DNA from: Burkholderia sp. OK233
GTDB lineage: Bacteria; Pseudomonadota; Gammaproteobacteria; Burkholderiales; Burkholderiaceae
Direction of reading: 5' to 3'
Length of the DNA: 64,000 bases
NCBI RefSeq assembly: GCF_900230185.1
Contig: NZ_OCSR01000001.1
Location: 4,898,001-4,962,000, forward strand
Part shown: positions 59,552 through 64,000 of the stretch, piece by piece
Numbering within the stretch: the first letter of the stretch is position 1
How the letters are laid out: each line of letters starts with the position of its first letter
Notes under the pieces: model-generated
What the model saw: only the letters and a program-made list of their open reading frames with translations
What the model was told of the DNA's origin: nothing
Database searches by the model: none
Program-made: the position numbers and the translations under genes

Positions 59552-60639
59552 GCTGCGACTCCTTGCAGCGGCGCCGCCACGACGGGCCGATCGAGCGGCG
59601 CAAGGCGCCCTGTGGTCAGCGCCGGCCACAATCCTGTGGAGCCGGCCGCACACACGGCGGCGCCCAGCCGCTGCGCCCACACGGTCGCGTTGCCGAATTC
59701 GCTGCGCCATGACCACAGCCGCCGCGTCGAGTGATGCAGCGCATGTTCATGGGTGAAGCCGATTGCGCCATGCACCGTATGCGCCGCTGCCGCCGCGAAA
59801 CTCGCCGCCTCGGCGCTGCACACTTTGGCTGCGGCGATTGGCAGGGCGGCGAAGCCGCCGGCGCCGTCGAGCGATGTGCTGAACGCGCACTCGGCGGCCA
59901 CTGCTGCTGCCGCGGCGTGTTCGGAGAGTACGGCGATCTGCTGTTGCAGCGCCTGAAATGCGCCGATCGGCTTGCCGAACTGCACGCGTTCGGTGGCATA
60001 GAGAATCGTCTGGTCGAGCACGGCCTGCAATGCGCCCGCGATCTGCGCGCTGCGCAGCATCGCCGCGCCCAGCTGCAGCGCGTCGGCTTGCAGATCGGCG
60101 GGTAAGGGTACGCAGCTCACGCAGGCGGCGCGCTCGAAATGCAGATCGTCGCGCGGTTCGCCGGCCGTGTTCAGGCGCAATGTCGCCTGTGCATCGGCAG
60201 CGTCGAGCAGCACCAGGGTCGGGTCCTTGCCTGCGGTGATGGCAACGACGTGGCCAACGTGACGCCCCCAGGGCACGTCCAGCAACGTGCCGCTCACGCG
60301 TCCCTGTTGCAGCGTCACCGAGCCGCCACCCGCGACGCCGAGCGGTGCGTTGATTGCTTCGAGCCCGCATTCGCCGAGCAGCGCATTGGCCAGTAGCGTT
60401 TCGGCGAGCGGCAAGGGCAGGTTGTGACGGCCTGCCGCGCGCACTACCACGAACAGGTCGGCCCAGCTCGCGCCGGCGCCACCTTGCGCTTCGGAAGCGG
60501 CCGCTACGGCAAAACCAGATTCTTCAATGGCGCTCCACAAAGGCGCCGGCCAGGCGCCCGCTTCACTGTCGCGCAGCACCTCGGGCGTGACGGTGTCACC
60601 GAGCAGGCGCTCGATAGTGGATTCGAAAATTTCTCTCAT
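59548..60639 (-). CDS. Acyl-CoA dehydrogenase subunit, probable non-catalytic partner
   Basis: A 363-residue acyl-CoA dehydrogenase relative. It retains the flavin-domain end VHGAIGFTHEHALHHSTRRLW but has a reduced middle domain, and the helix that normally carries the catalytic Glu reads LGAAMLRSAQIAGAL with no Glu at that place. Six bases separate it from the dehydrogenase at 60645. Steroid-degrading bacteria make alpha2beta2 enzymes (ChsE1-ChsE2 type) from such pairs, with a single active base. A similar heteromer is inferred. Confidence 0.8.
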   Translation of the reverse strand: MREIFESTIERLLGDTVTPEVLRDSEAGAWPAPLWSAIEESGFAVAAASEAQGGAGASWADLFVVVRAAGRHNLPLPLAETLLANALLGECGLEAINAPLGVAGGGSVTLQQGRVSGTLLDVPWGRHVGHVVAITAGKDPTLVLLDAADAQATLRLNTAGEPRDDLHFERAACVSCVPLPADLQADALQLGAAMLRSAQIAGALQAVLDQTILYATERVQFGKPIGAFQALQQQIAVLSEHAAAAAVAAECAFSTSLDGAGGFAALPIAAAKVCSAEAASFAAAAAHTVHGAIGFTHEHALHHSTRRLWSWRSEFGNATVWAQRLGAAVCAAGSTGLWPALTTGRLAPLDRPVVAAPLQGVAA

Positions 60640-60644
60640 GACGA

Positions 60645-61793
60645 TTACCGCAGTCCAAGTCCGCGCGCGATGATGCCGCGCAGGATTTCGCGCGTGCCGC
60701 CGCGCAGGGAAAAGGAAGGCGCCATCTGCATCAGATAGGCGAGTACTTGTGCATGGTCGCTGCCGCCGCCGGCGCTGGGCAGCGTATCGAGCAGCAATTG
60801 CGCGACTTCGGGAATCTCCTGTTCGAAGGTCGTGCCGAGATCCTTGACACACGAGGCGGCCCACGCGGGGTTTTGCCCGGCCGCAAGTTCTGCCGTGACT
60901 GAGAGCGACATCTGCCGCAACGTGAAGAGCCGCGCTGTCAGCCGGCCGATCTCGCGTGCCTGCAAGGCATCCGGGCGGCGGCCGATCGCATCGATAAGCG
61001 TATGCAGCAACGCGATGCTGCTTAGAAAGCGCTCGGGTCCGCTGCGCTCGAACGCGAGTTCAGCGGTGACCTGGCCCCAACCCTGGCCCTCGGTGCCAAC
61101 CAGCGCATCCGCGCCGAGTTGGACGTCATCGAAGAACACTTCGTTGAAATGCTCGCCGCCGGCCAGGTCGCGGATCGGGCGGATCGTGACACCCGGCGCT
61201 TTCAGGTCGATGATGAATTGCGACATGCCCTCGTGCCGCGCGCTGGATTTTTCGCCGGTGCGCACGAGCGCGATCATGTAGTGCGAGTAATGCGCGTTGG
61301 TGGTCCACAGTTTGTGGCCGTTGAGCAGCCAGCCGTCGCTTTTGCGTTCGGCGCGAGTGCGGATCGACGCGAGGTCCGAACCGGAATTCGGCTCGCTCAT
61401 GCCGATGCAAAAAAAGCTTTCGCCGCGGCAGATAGCCGGCAGATAGCGCTCGCGCTGCGCTTCGGTACCGTAGCGCAGAAGCAGTGGACCGCTCTGACGA
61501 TCGGCGATCCAGTGTGCGGAGACGGGCGCGCCCGCCGCGAGCAGTTCTTCGATCACGACATAGCGCGCAAACGGGCCGGCCTCGCTGCCGCCATAGCGTT
61601 TGGGCAGCGCCATACCGAGCCAGCCACGCCGGCCGAGCTCGCGGCTGAACGCGGGATCGGCGCCCATCCAGGATTCGGCACGGTTGAGCGGCGAGCGCGT
61701 TTTCGAGGTCTCAGTCAGGAACGCGCGCACCTGCTCGCGCAGCGGCTCGGCGTCGGTGGGAATGCGGTGATAACGAAAGGCGGTAGCGGACAT
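60645..61793 (-). CDS. Acyl-CoA dehydrogenase subunit, probable catalytic partner
   Basis: A 382-residue dehydrogenase: LPKRYGGSEAGPF, GMSEPNSGSDLASIRT, NGHKLWTTNAH, candidate catalytic Glu in LAFERSGPERF, and the end SLRGGTREILRGIIARGLGL. It opens the coupled set 60645, 59548 and 58748. With its neighbour it likely forms a heterotetramer suited to bulky or branched acyl-CoA. Start at the ATG at 61793; the frame extends upstream without family similarity. Confidence 0.84.
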   Translation of the reverse strand: MSATAFRYHRIPTDAEPLREQVRAFLTETSKTRSPLNRAESWMGADPAFSRELGRRGWLGMALPKRYGGSEAGPFARYVVIEELLAAGAPVSAHWIADRQSGPLLLRYGTEAQRERYLPAICRGESFFCIGMSEPNSGSDLASIRTRAERKSDGWLLNGHKLWTTNAHYSHYMIALVRTGEKSSARHEGMSQFIIDLKAPGVTIRPIRDLAGGEHFNEVFFDDVQLGADALVGTEGQGWGQVTAELAFERSGPERFLSSIALLHTLIDAIGRRPDALQAREIGRLTARLFTLRQMSLSVTAELAAGQNPAWAASCVKDLGTTFEQEIPEVAQLLLDTLPSAGGGSDHAQVLAYLMQMAPSFSLRGGTREILRGIIARGLGLR

Positions 61794-61989
61794 AGTTCGG
61801 ATGGGACGCAAAGGAGCGGGCACCGGGTCGCGCCGATCATGGCCGAGGATGTCGAGCGCATTCGAGTGCATTTTGCAGGCCACACCGGCCGCATAGCTCG
61901 CCTGAACCACGAAGCCGATACGTGCAGCGCGGCCCGGTCTGTGTTGCTAACGCCGCGGCGACGTGCTGCCGCGGCGTGAGTGGACCGCT

Positions 61990-63303
61990 TTACAGCGCGG
62001 CCTGTGCGTCTGCGGCGGCAAACATCCGATTGATGTCGCCGGACGTCACCGGCTTGTTCGGATCGCGCACCGGCGCGGCGCCGCCCATGCCGAGCGCGGG
62101 TTCGATGCTCACGTGCTTCGCTTTGGCGCGCAGCGCGCCGACCGTGCAGTTCTCACGGCCGAGGAGCGGGAACGGATCATAGGAGAACTCGCGCATCGCG
62201 TTCAGGTGCGTGATCTTGTTGATCACTTCGTCGGACACGTTTTGCGCCTGCGCCTGTTCCCAGAACACGTCGGCGGAATTCGGCCACGTGCAGTCGGAGT
62301 GCGGGTAGTCGCATTCCCAGGTGACCTTGTCGAGGTTGATCGAATCGAGATTCTTCAGGCCGAACTGATCTTCGATGAAGCAGGTGATGATGTGCTCGTT
62401 GAAGATGTCGCTTGGCATCTTGCCGCCGAAGTTCGACATGGTCCACGCATGGTGGTGGCGGTGCGTGAAATCAGCGCGCTCCAGCAGATACGGAATCCAG
62501 CCGATACCGCCTTCCGAGAGCGCCATGCGCAGCGTCGGGTATTTCTTCCACATCGGCCCCCAGATCCAGTCCGCGGCCGAATTCGCGATCGAGATCGGCA
62601 TGGAGGTGATCCACGCGTCGATCGGCGATTCGTCAGAAGCGTGGTCGGCTTTCGCGCCGGTGCCGATATGGCAGCAGATCACCACGTTGTTGTCCGCACA
62701 GGCCTTATAGACCGGATCCCAGTGATCGTTATGGATCGACGGGTAGCCGTGCAGCGAGGGGTTGTCCGAAAGCGAGAGGGCGTGTACGCCCTGTTTGGCC
62801 ATCCGTTCGATTTCGGCTGCGGCGGCTTGCGGATCCCACCATGGCGTGATCATCAACGGCATGAAGCGGCCCGGTGCGGCGTTGCACCAATCATGCAGAT
62901 GCCAGTCGTTGTAGGCCTGGATGGCTGCGAGCGACACGCCGCGATCCTCATAGGCCTGAAAGCGCTGCCCCGCGAAGCCGGGGAAAGTCGGGAAGCACAG
63001 CGACCCGAGGACGCCGTTAGCGTTCATGTCGTCGACGCGGGCTTTGATGTCCCAGGTGCCGCGGCGCATATGTTCGTAGCCGAGCGGTTCCATACCGTAC
63101 TCTTCCTTCGGCCGGCCCACGACGGAATTGAGGCCCATGTAGCCGGTGGCTCTTTCTTCGAATTCCCAAACATCGCGGCCACTGCGTTGCACGACTTTCG
63201 GTTCGCGGCCCTTGTATTTGGCGGACATGTGGCGTGCGAAAGCGTTAGGCGGCTCGATCGCGTGATCGTCTACGCTGACGAGAATGAGGTCTTCCAGTTT
63301 CAT
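61990..63303 (-). CDS. Amidohydrolase-2 family protein (TIM-barrel metal-dependent hydrolase)
   Basis: A 437-residue amidohydrolase. It uses the DDHAIEPP variant of the N-terminal metal motif (one His and a Glu instead of two His), then CCHIGTG, SEGGIGWIPYLLERADF and the catalytic Asp in TWECDYPHSDCTWP. Longer than the other two amidohydrolases here and more distantly related. GGGGA precedes the ATG at 63303, and an inverted repeat overlaps its likely promoter. It may hydrolyse or decarboxylate a ring or CoA-derived intermediate. Confidence 0.82.
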   Translation of the reverse strand: MKLEDLILVSVDDHAIEPPNAFARHMSAKYKGREPKVVQRSGRDVWEFEERATGYMGLNSVVGRPKEEYGMEPLGYEHMRRGTWDIKARVDDMNANGVLGSLCFPTFPGFAGQRFQAYEDRGVSLAAIQAYNDWHLHDWCNAAPGRFMPLMITPWWDPQAAAAEIERMAKQGVHALSLSDNPSLHGYPSIHNDHWDPVYKACADNNVVICCHIGTGAKADHASDESPIDAWITSMPISIANSAADWIWGPMWKKYPTLRMALSEGGIGWIPYLLERADFTHRHHHAWTMSNFGGKMPSDIFNEHIITCFIEDQFGLKNLDSINLDKVTWECDYPHSDCTWPNSADVFWEQAQAQNVSDEVINKITHLNAMREFSYDPFPLLGRENCTVGALRAKAKHVSIEPALGMGGAAPVRDPNKPVTSGDINRMFAAADAQAAL

Positions 63304-63388
63304 CGGGGGTCCCCGTAGTGAAGGGCTCACCTGCGATTCGGCGAGCCGGGTTTGGAGCGAGTTGGTATTGAGATAGTAGATAACAAGT

Positions 63389-63413
63389 TGAACACAATCA
63401 ACGATAATGTTCA
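63389..63413. promoter_or_regulatory. Inverted repeat TGAACA-N13-TGTTCA, candidate operator
   Basis: Two hexamers in opposite orientation, 13 bases apart, flank the possible -35 element of the amidohydrolase promoter. The hexamer also occurs singly before several other transcription units here. A repressor site is plausible; the regulator is unknown. Confidence 0.4.
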
Positions 63414-63558
63414 TTTAAAGGCCGCTGGCACAGCGTTTTTAGGGTTTACAGGGAGAAGGAGGAGGGGGTTTTTGCGAGCGGTGTGCGCTGTCTGCACATT
63501 CGCGGCGCAGAGCTTCGTCAAGTTTGCGTGCGGAAAGTGCCGTCAGAGGCGAAGGCGA

Positions 63559-63583
63559 TGCGAGGGAGGGGACTCGAACCCCT
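63559..63583 (-). repeat. tRNA 3'-end fragment (T arm plus acceptor 3' strand)
   Basis: Read on the minus strand, a 17-base T arm with GTTCGAGTC loop and five-base-pair stem is followed by the seven-base acceptor strand CCCTCGC and an A discriminator. No matching GCGAGGG 5' acceptor strand, D arm or anticodon arm lies upstream, and no CCA follows. It looks like the tRNA 3' portion left as an attachment-site copy by an integrative element. The isotype was not determined. Confidence 0.6.
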
Positions 63584-63742
63584 ACACCTCGTGCAAATAC
63601 GGATTGATACTTTGACGGAGAATGCCGATGCGTCAAGCGAACGCCGGCGATGTGGAGGCGTGTCGTCGCGCCGAACGAAATGCAACGCGAAAACGCCAAT
63701 GCTTCGGGCGCACAGCCAGCGCGCCCGAATGAGAAGAAAAAA

Positions 63743-64000
63743 TCAGAACAGGACCGACTCCAACCGGTGAGCCAGATCGCGAACGGCCTCGCCAAGCGCA
63801 TCCACTTGCGCGTCGCCTCGATCACCCCGAATCATGACCGTAGAAACGGTAAACGCGATGTTATCGCTCTTGTCGCAGACAGCAGCGGCAATCGCCATCA
63901 CGCCGGTAGCGAAGTACCCATCGTCACTGGCCCAGCCGCGCCGCCGCGCGCGATTCACCTCGCGCACATAGGTCTCGAGCGAGATGGGCCGCGCCCAGCG
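63743..64000 (-). CDS. IclR-family transcriptional regulator, C-terminal part (N-terminus beyond window)
   Basis: The last 85 residues of a protein whose start lies past the right edge. The stretch fits the end of the IclR effector domain: a GWASDDGYFATGVMAIAAAV segment with VCDKSDNIAFTVSTVMIRG, then a final amphipathic helix. IclR regulators often control aromatic and terpenoid catabolism (DitR of the dit pathway is one), so it may regulate this region. The DNA-binding domain is not visible. Confidence 0.7.
   Translation of the reverse strand, partial: RWARPISLETYVREVNRARRRGWASDDGYFATGVMAIAAAVCDKSDNIAFTVSTVMIRGDRGDAQVDALGEAVRDLAHRLESVLF

Larger units (their letters stand above)
63304..63742. 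other. Intergenic region: promoter, operator-like repeat and tRNA fragment
   Basis: These 439 bases contain no supported gene. The left part has a possible minus-strand promoter (TTGATT at 63401-63396, TACTAT at 63378-63373) with an inverted repeat, the centre a tRNA 3' fragment at 63559-63583, and the rest no recognisable feature. Short frames running through it read the antisense of the tRNA piece. Confidence 0.5.

Noticed and set aside
63352..63615. A small plus-strand frame reading GGDSNPY near its end.
   Set aside because: That peptide is the antisense reading of a tRNA T arm, a common false gene; the DNA is better explained as a tRNA fragment.
63559..63660. A complete tRNA gene on the minus strand.
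   Set aside because: No 5' acceptor strand complementary to CCCTCGC, no D arm and no anticodon arm could be found upstream of the T arm.
1..64000. Insertion sequences, prophage genes or CRISPR arrays.
   Set aside because: No transposase, integrase, phage structural gene or regularly spaced repeat was seen on either strand.

Overview
The window is GC-rich, densely coding DNA with no plasmid, phage or transposase genes. Gene content, overlapping ATGA starts and GGAGACA-type ribosome binding sites point to a betaproteobacterium of the Burkholderia/Paraburkholderia group; this is inferred from family content, not from a marker gene. Nearly everything is catabolic: about 58 protein genes, dominated by oxygenases, CoA-ester enzymes, short-chain dehydrogenases (SDRs), aldehyde dehydrogenases and their regulators. 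Layout, left to right. (1) 1-6283, minus strand: an itaconate-degradation locus with LysR regulator, itaconyl-CoA hydratase, acyl-CoA dehydrogenase, itaconate CoA-transferase, MmgE/PrpD protein and citramalyl-CoA lyase (cut by the window edge). The gene set matches the Pseudomonas aeruginosa PA0877-PA0883 locus, with one gene missing and two swapped. (2) 6696-10000, minus: an orphan secreted protein, then a ferredoxin reductase and an MFS transporter. (3) 10188-11788, minus: an SCP2-type thiolase/aldolase lacking the usual nucleophilic Cys, translationally coupled to an OB-fold/Zn-ribbon partner. (4) 11955-24652, plus: a long twelve-gene run (SDR, bacteriohemerythrin, FAH enzyme, tandem CoA-transferase, SDR, ACAD11-type dehydrogenase, APH-type kinase, two SDRs, amidohydrolase, and two complementary incomplete Rieske-oxygenase subunits). 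(5) 24719-29832, minus: hydrolase, two-subunit TPP-dependent 2-oxoacid decarboxylase, aldehyde dehydrogenase, FAH enzyme and RraA-type aldolase. (6) 29968-35740: LysR regulator divergent from aldehyde dehydrogenase, beta-hydroxyacid dehydrogenase and a complete ring-hydroxylating dioxygenase (alpha and beta), closed by a strong terminator. (7) 35763-44544: DUF2889 protein, SDR, acyl-CoA ligase divergent from a TetR regulator with a long basic tail, then amidohydrolase, FAH enzyme, 3-hydroxyacyl-CoA dehydrogenase and thiolase. (8) 44601-57471: glutathione peroxidase, NTF2-like protein, an unrecognised protein, P450, AraC regulator, LuxE-like and LuxC-like proteins, SDR, TetR regulator, phytoene-desaturase-like flavoprotein, a second paralogous P450 and a [2Fe-2S] ferredoxin. 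(9) 57548-63303, minus: three acyl-CoA dehydrogenases, an enoyl-CoA hydratase and an amidohydrolase. (10) right edge: a tRNA 3'-end fragment and a partial IclR regulator. How it may work together (inference): P450s fed by the ferredoxin and reductase, plus Rieske oxygenases, would oxidise a bulky, probably alicyclic or polycyclic substrate. A CoA ligase or CoA-transferases activate the acid; heteromeric acyl-CoA dehydrogenases, hydratase, 3-hydroxyacyl-CoA dehydrogenase and thiolase shorten it; FAH, RraA, TPP and ALDH enzymes finish 2-oxo-acid pieces. This logic resembles diterpenoid (dit-type) or steroid catabolism, but no ring-cleaving extradiol dioxygenase is present, and the substrate cannot be read from sequence. 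The most unusual feature is the adjacent pair at 22604-24652, where one protein keeps only the Rieske centre and the other only the mononuclear iron site.
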